A stretch of DNA of 64,000 nucleotides from an uncultured Dysgonomonas sp. GTDB taxonomy: Bacteria; Bacteroidota; Bacteroidia; Bacteroidales; Dysgonomonadaceae. The notes under the pieces were generated by a model. The model was not told where the DNA came from. It saw nothing but the letters and a program-made list of their open reading frames with translations, and ran no database searches. Below are positions 35,310-44,639 of this stretch, in pieces. The stretch spans positions 52,703-116,702 of the forward strand of contig CALYPL010000006.1 of the NCBI GenBank assembly GCA_945273835.1, written 5' to 3'. Position numbers and translations under genes: made by a program. Each line of letters starts with the position of its first letter. The first letter of the stretch is position 1.

Positions 35310-36632
35310 ATGAAAAAAATTTTGATAATTCTATTTCTGTTCCAGCTCATAGCATGTTTTAATAAAACCAAAGCCGCACAACATATTTCAGATCATGCCT
35401 TGCTTGACAGTGTTCAGCATCGCACCTTTCTTTACTTTTGGGATGGTGCCGAGCCAATCAGCGGTATGGCAAGGGAACGTTATCATGTGGATGATGTATA
35501 TCCGAAAAACGATAAAAATATAGTAACATCAGGTGGAAGCGGTTTCGGTATCATGGCAATTATTGCAGGCATAGAAAGAGGTTATGTAAGCCGTGAGCAA
35601 GGGTATGAAAGAATAGATAAAATGATTACTTTCTTGGAGAATGCCGACCGTTATCATGGTGTTTATCCTCACTGGTGGTATGGAGAAACAGGAAAAGTAA
35701 AGAGTTTCAGCGGAATGGATAATGGCGGAGATCTTGTTGAAACTTCATTTCTGATACAAGGCTTATTAGCTGCTCATCAATACTTTGTTCATGGAAACAC
35801 AAGGGAAAAAGAACTTGCTTACCGCATTGACAGAATTTGGAAAGAGGTTGACTGGGATTGGTATCGGAATAATAAAAATATATTATATTGGCACTGGAGT
35901 CCTGAGTTTTTATGGGGAATAAACTTCGCTATACATGGTTATAACGAATGTTTGATCACATATGTTCTTGCGGCAGCATCTCCGACACACGGCGTTCCTG
36001 CTGAAGTTTACCACCAAGGATGGGCGCAAAACGATTCAATAATAGCTCCTCACGAAGTGGAAAGTCATAAACTGAATATGCGCTATCAGAATATCAATGG
36101 AATAGGTCCATTATTTTGGGCTCATTATTCATTCTTGGGTCTCAATCCGAATGGTTTGAAGGATAAGTATGCTGATTATTTTCATGAAATGCGCAATTTC
36201 ACGCTTATCAACAGAGATTATTGCGTACGGAATCCGAACAATTTCAAAGGATATGGGACTAATTGCTGGGGACTTACCGCCAGCTATTCGCTGAAAGGTT
36301 ATGCGGCACATATGCCCGAAAGCAAAAATGATGTAGGAGTAATCTCGCCAACAGCAGCTATATCGTCTATCGTATATACGCCAAAAGAATCGATGCTTGC
36401 CATGCGTTATTTTTACGATAAAGGCGATAAGTTATGGGGTAAATATGGCTTTTATGATGCTTTTTGTGAAAATGAAGACTGGTATCCTCAACGTTATCTG
36501 GCAATTGATCAGGGACCTATATCTGTGATGATTGAAAATTATCGGTCTAAATTATTGTGGCATTTATTCATGAGCCATCCTGATGTACAAAATGGGCTAA
36601 AAAAATTAGGTTTTAAATATGTCGCACCTTGA
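35310..36632 (+). CDS. GH144-type endo-beta-1,2-glucanase / glucoamylase-like lipoprotein
   Basis: 440 aa. The signal ends in a lipobox-like LIAC (Cys16). The body is an all-helical (alpha/alpha)6 barrel of the glycoamylase-like family (PF10091) containing GH144. Key acids lie where reported for the Chitinophaga enzyme with a shift of two: Asp141 and Glu144 in GGDLVETSF and Glu213 in HGYNECLI; positions of the reference residues are recalled, not checked. It should cut beta-1,2-glucan at or near the cell surface, feeding SusC/D and the GH3 enzyme. Confidence 0.85.
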   Translation: MKKILIILFLFQLIACFNKTKAAQHISDHALLDSVQHRTFLYFWDGAEPISGMARERYHVDDVYPKNDKNIVTSGGSGFGIMAIIAGIERGYVSREQGYERIDKMITFLENADRYHGVYPHWWYGETGKVKSFSGMDNGGDLVETSFLIQGLLAAHQYFVHGNTREKELAYRIDRIWKEVDWDWYRNNKNILYWHWSPEFLWGINFAIHGYNECLITYVLAAASPTHGVPAEVYHQGWAQNDSIIAPHEVESHKLNMRYQNINGIGPLFWAHYSFLGLNPNGLKDKYADYFHEMRNFTLINRDYCVRNPNNFKGYGTNCWGLTASYSLKGYAAHMPESKNDVGVISPTAAISSIVYTPKESMLAMRYFYDKGDKLWGKYGFYDAFCENEDWYPQRYLAIDQGPISVMIENYRSKLLWHLFMSHPDVQNGLKKLGFKYVAP

Positions 36633-36642
36633 TAATTTAAGC

Positions 36643-36676
36643 AAAAAAGGAGAGTTATATATAGCTCTCCTTTTTT
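36643..36676. terminator. Bidirectional terminator between GH144-type gene and tsaB
   Basis: Perfect 12-bp arms AAAAAAGGAGAG (36643-36654) and CTCTCCTTTTTT (36665-36676) with a 10-base loop, between convergent genes. Confidence 0.9.
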
Positions 36677-36712
36677 ATATCTTCTCTAACCGGAAATAAA
36701 ACGAATTTAAAA

Positions 36713-37414
36713 TTATTTTGTGGGTAAAACTTTGTTTTTGGGAGTGGTAGCAACAAACTCTTTCAAATAAAACGGTTCAAAATATGCCACATCCACAAAA
36801 TTTCCTGAAGCGAATGCCTCATCTGCAAGTTCAGGCATATTAGTTGCTTTCGGGTAAATATTGTCGATAAAGATGCTCTTCGGATTCTCTAAAATCGTCT
36901 TAACTTTATCCGAACCATTACCGAAAAAGGCTATCTTTTTTTCAGCTAATAAATCCCCGAATGAATTTGCATCAATAATATCCGCACTCGTTTCCCTTAT
37001 AACATTAAGTTGTCTATCAAAAACAGCATCATACACCTCCATGCGTCGTGCATCTATCATCGGACAAAGTAATGTATCTTTCTCAACCGGATTCTGACTG
37101 ATTAAGCCGTAAGCCATAATCTTTAAGGTGTTGATGGCAATAAGTGGTACAGATAACCCATAACACAATCCTTTAGCTTCAGAAACGCCGATACGAAGTC
37201 CTGTATATGACCCCGGACCACAGCTGACAGCCACAGCATCGAGCTTCTTATTATCGGCTTGCAAATATTGCATAGCTTCTGCTACAAAAAGACCTAAAAC
37301 ACTGGCATGAGACGGACCCTTAGTTTCTTCTCTTTCAAATAAAATTTGTCCATTATAACTGACACATACCGAACAAACTTCCGTAGCAGTCTCTATATTT
37401 AATATATATGGCAT
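36713..37414 (-). CDS. tsaB: tRNA threonylcarbamoyladenosine biosynthesis protein TsaB
   Basis: 233 aa. TsaB is the inactive ASKHA-fold partner of TsaD in making t6A37 of ANN-reading tRNAs. The start LNIETATEVCSVCVSYNG and the segment SCGPGSYTGLRIGVSEAKGL are diagnostic. The metal-binding histidines of TsaD are absent, as expected. It has its own promoter and no functional link to the neighbouring sugar locus. Confidence 0.94.
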   Translation of the reverse strand: MPYILNIETATEVCSVCVSYNGQILFEREETKGPSHASVLGLFVAEAMQYLQADNKKLDAVAVSCGPGSYTGLRIGVSEAKGLCYGLSVPLIAINTLKIMAYGLISQNPVEKDTLLCPMIDARRMEVYDAVFDRQLNVIRETSADIIDANSFGDLLAEKKIAFFGNGSDKVKTILENPKSIFIDNIYPKATNMPELADEAFASGNFVDVAYFEPFYLKEFVATTPKNKVLPTK

Positions 37415-37437
37415 AATCGCAAGAAAATTATATTCAA

Positions 37438-37445
37438 CAAAAATA
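37438..37445 (-). promoter_or_regulatory. -7 box for tsaB
   Basis: TATTTTTG on the minus strand matches TAnnTTTG, 23 bp before the ATG at 37414. Confidence 0.5.
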
Positions 37446-37469
37446 TAAAAAGCGGATAAGATATAGGGG

Positions 37470-38915
37470 TTATTTTTTGAGTTTATGCTTCATAAATTCG
37501 ATGCTTTCTCTGAAAATAATCGAATTGGTCAATTTCATCACGACAGCATATAAAACTGAAGCTAAAACTATTTTGCAGATCAATGATAGATATATGTTCT
37601 GTACAGGTAATGTAGCGAAATATGTGATTATCATAACGCCGGATGCAATAATCATATAAAAACCAACATCTTTAGCAACGTCCCAAAGACTGATTTTTAT
37701 ACATTGCCAAGCGTAATAATGCCAGACGAAGATCCATAATATATTGATAATAACAAAGCCCAGTGTCATATAATATATACCATAAGGGAGAGCCAGAAAC
37801 ACAACTAATATCTGTACTATTCCTAAACCTATCGTACTATACAGTTGTACTTTAGAACGTCCGTGGCTCATCACAAGCTGTGCATACATTGTATTCAGGG
37901 GCTGAATAGCACCCATAACGCAAACCATCTGCATAATCGGAACTGCCGGCAACCATTTATCTGTTACTGTTATGATAATGAGTTCTCTTGATATCAAGGC
38001 TAAACCAAACATAACAGGAAAAGAGATAAAAGCTGTAAACCGCATTATTTTGCGGAAAACGGCTCGTTGCCTGTCAATATCGCCCGATACTTCTGCAAAT
38101 ACGGGTAATGCAACGCCTCTGACAATATTAGCTAATAATGTATTCGCTGAGTATGCCCACTTATTACCTTGCGCATAAAAACCGACTTCACGCTTTGAAT
38201 AATAATGTCCTGTCAATACAGAAATAATGTTTAAGTTGATCTGAGCCACCAAGGCTGTACCCAATATTTTCACACTGAAAGGAAACATTTCTTTCAAGGG
38301 ACGAATGTCAAAGCTGAAAGTAGGTCTCCACGGAGAGTAATACCAACGTATCATGTTGCTGATTAGCGTCATTAATACGGTTTGTGTTGCTAAAGCCCAG
38401 TATCCATAGCCCTTAAATGCCATTAAGACGCTTATAATTCCGGCAATGGCTGTGGAAAAGACATCTGCTTTAGCCCGCTCTTTTACCATCATCTTCTTAG
38501 TAAGCACCGCATTATGTGCTATCCCGAAACTACTGAAAAGGATTGAAAGAAACAGATAACGGGACAGCTCTTTAAGTATGGGTTCTCCAAAAAAAGCGGC
38601 GATTAATGACGCGCATAAAAACAAACCGCTATATAAGATTATCCCCATCAATATACTAAACCAAAAGACAGAATTATAATCTTCGTCTCGAAAAACTTTT
38701 CGATTAATGAGACCTGTTGTAAAGCCACTATCAAGCAAGGCAGTCCCCATTGCGGTAAATACCGTTAACATACCGATAAGTCCGAAATCGCTCTCATCGA
38801 GCATCCTACCTAAGAATATAAAGAAGAGGATGTATAAGACTTGCTGTCCGCCGTGTCCTATACTACCCCAAAATATTCCGGCTGCTGTCTTTTCTTTCAG
38901 GCTGGGTTCCGATAT
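37470..38915 (-). CDS. Wzx-like polysaccharide flippase, start codon unclear
   Basis: Lipid-linked saccharide flippase of the polysaccharide transporter family, with about 12-14 membrane helices. The first ATG in frame is at 38804 (444 aa), but it lies after the first helix. Upstream codons, open to a stop at 38940-38942, encode the expected family N-terminus SEPSLKEKTAAGIFWGSIG then HGGQQVLYILFFIFLGR. No ATG, GTG or TTG exists there; ATA codons lie at 38915 and 38933. The coordinate given is the ATA before SEPS. It overlaps the YfhO-family gene end. A base error, rare ATA start or translational coupling are all possible. Confidence 0.75.
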   Translation of the reverse strand: MSEPSLKEKTAAGIFWGSIGHGGQQVLYILFFIFLGRMLDESDFGLIGMLTVFTAMGTALLDSGFTTGLINRKVFRDEDYNSVFWFSILMGIILYSGLFLCASLIAAFFGEPILKELSRYLFLSILFSSFGIAHNAVLTKKMMVKERAKADVFSTAIAGIISVLMAFKGYGYWALATQTVLMTLISNMIRWYYSPWRPTFSFDIRPLKEMFPFSVKILGTALVAQINLNIISVLTGHYYSKREVGFYAQGNKWAYSANTLLANIVRGVALPVFAEVSGDIDRQRAVFRKIMRFTAFISFPVMFGLALISRELIIITVTDKWLPAVPIMQMVCVMGAIQPLNTMYAQLVMSHGRSKVQLYSTIGLGIVQILVVFLALPYGIYYMTLGFVIINILWIFVWHYYAWQCIKISLWDVAKDVGFYMIIASGVMIITYFATLPVQNIYLSLICKIVLASVLYAVVMKLTNSIIFRESIEFMKHKLKK

Positions 38916-38929
38916 GCCGTTCTGTTTTT

Positions 38930-41464
38930 CTATTTCTTTTTATTTTGACTCGGTTCAACTGATTGACTGTTCTTTTTGTATGCTATCCATCCCGAATAAC
39001 CGATCAAAGCAATAAGCAACAAAAGTATCATAAACGAACTGATTGATGATACATAACCGGCTGTGACATAACCTTGCGGATGAAAATCGAATACGATTGT
39101 ATGTTCTCCTGCAGGTATATTCATGGCACGGAGTATCCAGTCTGCTCTGAAATGATCAGCGGGTTTTCCGTCGATGGTCACATTCCAACCGGGCTGATAA
39201 TATATTTCGGAGAAAATAGCTACTTGATCGGCTTTTGCTTTAGATTTATATGTCAACCTATTTGGTCGATATTTTTCTAAAACAATTGTCGCCGTTGAGT
39301 CCGCTATCGGATTTAAGTCTTTGATTTTTTCTTCAAAACGTTTATCCACAACCGCTGTTTTCCGAGGGTCTATGACATTCAGAGCTTCGATTTCCGCATC
39401 AGCGTTTTCCACTATTTTCACTTCATTTACAAACCAGCAGTTACCATCGGCGTAAGGGTTAAAAATAGCGGGTTGAGAAGGATCGAATATAACATAACGT
39501 GTATTCAACATATTCAGAGTAGGGCAATTAGCCAAAACATTAGTTATATCGCCTATTGTCTGCGCTGTCTGAAAAGATCCTATAATAGTTTTCAGTTCTC
39601 CATCTAAACGGTGTTCTATCAACTCTTGATAACGTCTGAGTTTTGCGGCATGGTAGCCGCCGACAGAATGATGAAAATAGGATGTGGTTGTTTCCTGAAA
39701 TGGATTATTCAAATTAATTACTCTGTAAGACAAATCTTTATCTTTTAATATCTCTTTGTCTGCAACGGATGGTTTATATGTATCAACAGCCGACTCTCTT
39801 ACAAATTTTGAATCGTCAAGATAGCGTTTATCAACACTCCAAAGGTCAATTAAAACCAATACTGTTAATCCGGCACATATATATAGGACATACTTCTGCT
39901 TATCTTTCACTTTGAGGTAGATAAACATCAGTCCGGCGCCGATTAATATAAAAATAAGCGAACGCAACGCATCGGATGAAGCCAATGAAGCCCGATCTTT
40001 CAGTAGTGCTGTATAATACCAATCGGGCATCTGATATTGGGGATCGAGCGGTGACTGGAAGTTAAAGAACAGTGTAGGCATTAACCATACTATTAGACAT
40101 ATTCCTCCGCAAATGCCGACAGACCAGATCAAACCTTTTTTTAGCAAAGTATCTGAAACTTTTCCGGTAAATATTTCGCTAAGCCCCCATATTCCGATTA
40201 TCGGAAATACAAGTCCGGGTATAACAAGTGCCATCTCAACTGTACGGAATTTATTGTACATAGGGAGGTAATGGAACATAAAATCGTTGAACCAATCGAG
40301 GTTTCGCCCTAAAGCTAACAATATAAGAAATATTGATCCGGCAAAAAGCCACCACTTCATCTGATTGCGAATGACAAACATACCCAAAACAAAGAAAAGA
40401 CAGACTAATGCTCCGAAATAGACTGGTCCTGATGTAAATGATTTATCACCCCAGTATGTATATGTCTGCACTTTCTGACCAAGTTGGGCTCCTTTACTTT
40501 TCAATTCTTTATATAGAGCCGAATTATTGTCTACATATCCGCCCGAACCTCCTCCGTATGCGTTAGGGATAAGAAAAGTTATAAGCTCACCTTTTCCATA
40601 ACTCCATGCAAAAGCATAATCCTTGTCTAACCCCGACGATTTTTTTTCTCCTTCAGGCGTTTTAGATGTCAATTCGGTTTCTCCTCTTATTGATGATTTA
40701 CCAAGTTCCCAATTCGCATACAGGGATTTGGCGTTAGGTAAAACAGCAAGACCCGCGCAAACTACCATAATAGCGGTTACCTTGCCAAGTTCAGAAAACG
40801 ATTTGTTACGTATCTGCCAAAAAGCGTATCCTAAATAAATAAATACGCAAAGTATGGCAAGATAATAGGTAATCTGAATATGGTTGTTGGCTATCGAGAG
40901 CGCAACTCCGAGCAGAAAAAGCATGCTTCCCCAGATATATTTCTTCTTGAAAAGCAACGTCATTCCGGCTAATGTTAGAGGCATATAGGCTATAACGTAT
41001 GCTTTAATAATATGCCCGGCTTCTATAATTATTATATTATACGAAGCGAAAGCAAATGCGATTGACCCTCCTACTGCCAACCACCAGTTCACGCCTAAAC
41101 AACACATCAAGATATAAAAACAGATCAGTCCTGTAAGCACCATAGCCGCATCGAAGTAGCCAATAGCTTTAACAGGCGCTTCTATAACCCTGAATTCTGG
41201 CAGATCGGGAGCCGGATTACCGTAATAAGCCACATAAGGCATTCCACCGAACATGGCATCAGACCATGCTCCGAATTCTCCGGGTTCGGCAGTCTTAGCA
41301 TATTTTGCCATTTGGCTTCCTCCCATTCCAACTGCTTTGATGTTGTCAGGTTGAACTATCGTTTTTCCGTCAATAACGGCAGGAGCGAAATAAATAACCA
41401 CCAGTACTACAAATACTGCTATGGCTGCTATGTGTTTACTCCAATCTTTAAGTAATTGTTTCAT
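38930..41464 (-). CDS. YfhO-family membrane protein
   Basis: 844-aa membrane protein. Many hydrophobic helices (about 14) plus a soluble region at about residues 560-790 and a last helix near 810-830. The beginning (AAIAVFVVLVVIYFAPAVID) with GGMPYVAYYGNPAPDL in the first external loop is typical of YfhO, a GT-C-like family linked to glycosylation of teichoic or other envelope polymers. The C-terminal NVTIDGKPADHFRADWILRA patch is the family's beta domain. It lies 16 bp after a GT2 gene and overlaps the flippase frame. Confidence 0.88.
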   Translation of the reverse strand: MKQLLKDWSKHIAAIAVFVVLVVIYFAPAVIDGKTIVQPDNIKAVGMGGSQMAKYAKTAEPGEFGAWSDAMFGGMPYVAYYGNPAPDLPEFRVIEAPVKAIGYFDAAMVLTGLICFYILMCCLGVNWWLAVGGSIAFAFASYNIIIIEAGHIIKAYVIAYMPLTLAGMTLLFKKKYIWGSMLFLLGVALSIANNHIQITYYLAILCVFIYLGYAFWQIRNKSFSELGKVTAIMVVCAGLAVLPNAKSLYANWELGKSSIRGETELTSKTPEGEKKSSGLDKDYAFAWSYGKGELITFLIPNAYGGGSGGYVDNNSALYKELKSKGAQLGQKVQTYTYWGDKSFTSGPVYFGALVCLFFVLGMFVIRNQMKWWLFAGSIFLILLALGRNLDWFNDFMFHYLPMYNKFRTVEMALVIPGLVFPIIGIWGLSEIFTGKVSDTLLKKGLIWSVGICGGICLIVWLMPTLFFNFQSPLDPQYQMPDWYYTALLKDRASLASSDALRSLIFILIGAGLMFIYLKVKDKQKYVLYICAGLTVLVLIDLWSVDKRYLDDSKFVRESAVDTYKPSVADKEILKDKDLSYRVINLNNPFQETTTSYFHHSVGGYHAAKLRRYQELIEHRLDGELKTIIGSFQTAQTIGDITNVLANCPTLNMLNTRYVIFDPSQPAIFNPYADGNCWFVNEVKIVENADAEIEALNVIDPRKTAVVDKRFEEKIKDLNPIADSTATIVLEKYRPNRLTYKSKAKADQVAIFSEIYYQPGWNVTIDGKPADHFRADWILRAMNIPAGEHTIVFDFHPQGYVTAGYVSSISSFMILLLLIALIGYSGWIAYKKNSQSVEPSQNKKK

Positions 41465-41480
41465 ATTTTTATGTTATGAG

Positions 41481-42230
41481 TTAAACTCTTCCTTTTATTG
41501 TCTTCGCCCAATAGAACCGAACCGCAAACCACAGATGGCGCAACATGGTCGGCAGTGTGCCGTAATATTTGCACATAATTTTGTAACGCTCTTTGAGGGA
41601 TGCGTTACGGTTGGCGGTTGTCATTCCCTCATTAAGATAAGAAGATAATATTCCACACTTCACAGTTTCTTCGGCTTGTCTGAGGCATCTTATACACCAA
41701 TCCACGTCAGCCGAATATTTATATTGCAAATCATACATCGGAGCAATATTTCTGCTTGGTATAAAAGATTGATGTGAAACTAGCATCCCCATCTTGAAAC
41801 TTTTCCAGTTTAATGAATCGGGTATCTTCAGTCTTCTTGCTCCAACTATCTGACCTTTTTCATCAATGATCTGTGTTTCTCCGTAAATAACTATATTATC
41901 AGAGTTCTCTCCTATTTTTTCGGCTATTAGAGATACTGTTTTATCATCGTATATCGTATCTCCTGCATTCATGAACCAAACGAAATTGCCGGTAGCAAGT
42001 TTAAGCCCTTTATTCATGGCATCATATAGTCCCTTGTCGGGTTCGCTAACCCATTTGGATATTTTATCTGCGTATTTTTTTATAATTTCCACCGTTCCAT
42101 CGGACGAATTACCATCTACAACGATGTATTCTATCTGTTCGTATGTCTGCTCCGTAACACTTTTTATCGTGGCTTCAATCCATTGTCGGGCATTGTAAGT
42201 AACGGTAATGATTGAAAATACGGGTTTCAT
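41481..42230 (-). CDS. Glycosyltransferase family 2 protein
   Basis: 249 aa GT-A-fold transferase. FSIITVTYNARQWIEATIKS opens the nucleotide-sugar domain, DGNSSDGTVEII and FMNAGDTIYD supply the donor and metal-binding acids (the usual DxD is NAGD-like), and the acceptor part has YSADVDWCIRC. It resembles GT2 enzymes such as colanic-acid or PGL-type transferases. Its ATG shares one base with the stop codon of the GT4 gene upstream, showing translational coupling in a polysaccharide operon. Donor and acceptor unknown. Confidence 0.9.
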   Translation of the reverse strand: MKPVFSIITVTYNARQWIEATIKSVTEQTYEQIEYIVVDGNSSDGTVEIIKKYADKISKWVSEPDKGLYDAMNKGLKLATGNFVWFMNAGDTIYDDKTVSLIAEKIGENSDNIVIYGETQIIDEKGQIVGARRLKIPDSLNWKSFKMGMLVSHQSFIPSRNIAPMYDLQYKYSADVDWCIRCLRQAEETVKCGILSSYLNEGMTTANRNASLKERYKIMCKYYGTLPTMLRHLWFAVRFYWAKTIKGRV

Positions 42231-43495
42231 TAGTTCAACAGCTTTTTGTACAAAGATATATACTTAGCCGCAACAATTTGTTCTGAATAGCATTTTTGTA
42301 CTTTTTCAATACATTTATGCGCTAAATTTTGTGTGACTGCATTATTTAATACCCATTCTATACCTTCAGCCATATCTTCTATATCTTTATAGCGGGATAC
42401 ATAACCATTTTGTTTATGGTCTATCATTTCTGGTATTCCTCCCACTTCAAAACCGATACATGGAGTACCGCATGCCATTGACTCCATTATTGTATTGGGT
42501 AAATTTTCTTCGAGTGACGGGGTTACAAACACATCTACCGCATTATAAAGCGTGATTATGTCTTCTTGATTGTTGAAATAACCTAATGTGTGTGTTGGAA
42601 AAGGAAATAATTTTGAAATATCGTGCTTTGTTTGCCCGAATGTAACTACTTCTATCATTTCTGACAGCTCAGGGTTATTATTTCTGATCTTTTCGAGCGA
42701 TTTTATAAAATAACGAAATCCTTTGCGTTCGTCCGTTAGGTTCACCGCTCCAAACAGCACCAAATATTTATTTTGAGGTAAATTGAATTTGTTTCGGGCT
42801 TCAGTTTTATTTTTTGGTTTGTATTTAGTTGTATCAAGTGGATTGGGAATAGATTCGACAGGATTGGTGCATGTCAGCAAACTTGCTTTAGCTTTATCGG
42901 CAAGCCATCGGCTACAACCTACAAATGTGATGTCTGAATTTGACAGCAACTTTTGTTTATCCAAAAAAATTTTGGCTGACAAGTCATTACGTTTATCGGA
43001 TTTTAAGAAAAAACATTTTCCGCATCCTGTTTTATAGTTTTCGCAATCGCGCGCATGATGACATATCCCTGTACAAGGCCACATATCATGCATAGTCCAT
43101 ACAATAGGTTTTCCGAGATCAGTCAGCCGATCAATATCTTTTATCGAAAGGTAACCTTGATTAATCCAATGTAAATGAATTATATCGGCTTCTTTTATCA
43201 GCGGATGATTACTGATATCTATACCTGTATTGGCGATTGATACCTGAAAGACGGTAGAACGATCAAATTTATTATTCAGAAAGATTATGAATCGTTCCCA
43301 AATGAAGCGGATAGTATTTATCTTTCTGTCAAACCAATTTGTAGTTACAGCACAGACCTTCTCGTCCGGCGTTTGTTTATCTCTGACCAGCATCTTGGCT
43401 TCAATATTTGCCTTACTCAAGGTCTGCATAAGCCTGTTTGCGGCTACTGCTGCTCCGCCTACCCTATCCCATGTATTTATAATTACGACTTTCAA
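42230..43495 (-). CDS. Glycosyltransferase family 4 protein
   Basis: 421-aa GT-B enzyme. The N-terminal half begins INTWDRVGGAAVAANRLMQT and includes HLHWINQGYLS and WTMHDMWPCTG; the C-terminal half has the donor site FVTPSLEENLPNTIMESMAC with the E-x7-E pattern and GTPCIGFEVGGIPEMI. Four cysteines (CTGICHHARDC and CGKCFF) form a possible metal knot seen in this subgroup. It overlaps the next upstream gene by four bases (ATGA type). Confidence 0.92.
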   Translation of the reverse strand: MKVVIINTWDRVGGAAVAANRLMQTLSKANIEAKMLVRDKQTPDEKVCAVTTNWFDRKINTIRFIWERFIIFLNNKFDRSTVFQVSIANTGIDISNHPLIKEADIIHLHWINQGYLSIKDIDRLTDLGKPIVWTMHDMWPCTGICHHARDCENYKTGCGKCFFLKSDKRNDLSAKIFLDKQKLLSNSDITFVGCSRWLADKAKASLLTCTNPVESIPNPLDTTKYKPKNKTEARNKFNLPQNKYLVLFGAVNLTDERKGFRYFIKSLEKIRNNNPELSEMIEVVTFGQTKHDISKLFPFPTHTLGYFNNQEDIITLYNAVDVFVTPSLEENLPNTIMESMACGTPCIGFEVGGIPEMIDHKQNGYVSRYKDIEDMAEGIEWVLNNAVTQNLAHKCIEKVQKCYSEQIVAAKYISLYKKLLN

Positions 43496-44406
43496 CGATT
43501 TGTTGTCACACGTTTATAGATTTTACGAATCAGATTTTTTATTTTAAACCAGTATGTCAGTTTTACGGATTTGTAGAATTTCTGATAGATTTTGCGGGCA
43601 ACGGCAGATTCTTCAATCGGTATATCTATCAAGTTGATGGGTGATGTAGATAATTCAACGTCGAACCAGTCATCGTTTGAGCTATGTGTTCCTGAACCAT
43701 CGCATCCTATTTGGCGGACAAGTGATTTGCCGGGATAAAGACATAGTTTATTTTTCAAGACGATTGAGGTGTACCAACGTATTGCCCACGAACTATTTTT
43801 ACCTTTTATCTGGTTTCGGAGCATCTTTACAAAATAATAGGAATTATCGAAATCAAGACGCTGTTCAAGATTTTTATCTTGCAACTCGTTCAACAATTTA
43901 CTACCGTCTCGTTCAAATATCCGCCAAGCACGTTGCCATGTTGCCCACCCCCAAGAACTGGCATAGGAGAGAAAAAAGGTTTCCGGCAACTCTTCTTTTA
44001 CAGGGTTAACGTATCCGTGTATGCTTGCAATCTGATCATCATCCCTGTATTTTTCTAAAGCCTGATTCATAAATCGGAGATAATAAGGCGATGTGAGTAA
44101 ATCGTCTTCCATCACAATCACTTTGCCATATTTATCAACAACTGATGTTATACCATCTATGAGGCTTTCGGCAAGTCCCCAATTCTTTTCACGCTCAATA
44201 ATTTGCACCGATTTAAAACCTTCAATGGTATGCAGATATTTTCTTGTTTCAATTATAGCCAATTCATCGGTTTTATCTTTAGCTCCATCAGAATATATGA
44301 TCAAATCGCTTTCTGAAGCAAACTCATTTTTTTGCAAAGCCTCTATTGTTTGCTTCACATGATCAGGTCTGTTGTAGGTAAAAAGTACGATGGGCGCAAA
44401 ATCCAT
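43492..44406 (-). CDS. GNT-I-like sugar transferase (GT-A fold)
   Basis: 304 aa. FAPIVLFTYNRPDHVKQTIE starts a GT-A fold, with the acidic donor motif VIVMEDDLLTSPYYLRFMNQ, similar to bacterial relatives of N-acetylglucosaminyltransferase I, followed by SWGWATWQRAWRIFE. It is the first gene of the minus-strand operon with the GT4, GT2, YfhO-family and flippase genes, a set that would assemble and translocate a short surface polysaccharide. Sugar and acceptor unknown. Confidence 0.8.
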   Translation of the reverse strand: MDFAPIVLFTYNRPDHVKQTIEALQKNEFASESDLIIYSDGAKDKTDELAIIETRKYLHTIEGFKSVQIIEREKNWGLAESLIDGITSVVDKYGKVIVMEDDLLTSPYYLRFMNQALEKYRDDDQIASIHGYVNPVKEELPETFFLSYASSWGWATWQRAWRIFERDGSKLLNELQDKNLEQRLDFDNSYYFVKMLRNQIKGKNSSWAIRWYTSIVLKNKLCLYPGKSLVRQIGCDGSGTHSSNDDWFDVELSTSPINLIDIPIEESAVARKIYQKFYKSVKLTYWFKIKNLIRKIYKRVTTNR

Positions 44407-44557
44407 ACTTAGTATCTGCTTTTTTTTGAATATGCTATTCTGATTATCTGCAACTACTTAACAAACAGTATTAATACTTACTTGTTTCATGAACAAATAA
44501 TGCCTAACGGCTTTTAATATAGCTGTTAAGTATTTCTGAGTGATTATTATTTAATAG

Positions 44558-44565
44558 CAAAAGTA
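44558..44565 (-). promoter_or_regulatory. -7 box for the polysaccharide operon
   Basis: TACTTTTG on the minus strand matches TAnnTTTG, about 150 bp upstream of the first glycosyltransferase ATG at 44406. Confidence 0.5.
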
Positions 44566-44586
44566 TGAATAATTATAATAAAAAGA

Positions 44587-44615
44587 AAAAGACTGCACAA
44601 GACAGTCTTTTGTAT
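44587..44615 (-). terminator. Terminator after the small sorting-domain gene
   Basis: Arms AAAAGACTG (44587-44595) and CAGTCTTTT (44603-44611) pair perfectly. On the minus strand the stem is followed by TTCTTTTTATT. Confidence 0.75.
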
Positions 44616-44639
44616 CTGGTATATATATATTCTTAAAAT

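Larger units (their letters stand above)
44407..44639. other. Intergenic leader of the polysaccharide operon
   Basis: 233 bp containing a long leader (about 145 nt) of the minus-strand operon, a -7 box, and a terminator for the gene on the right. No gene recognised. Confidence 0.5.

Noticed and set aside
41481..44406. Recent horizontal transfer of the polysaccharide operon
   Set aside because: Glycan genes are variable in general, but no repeats, integrase or clear composition shift was visible by eye.
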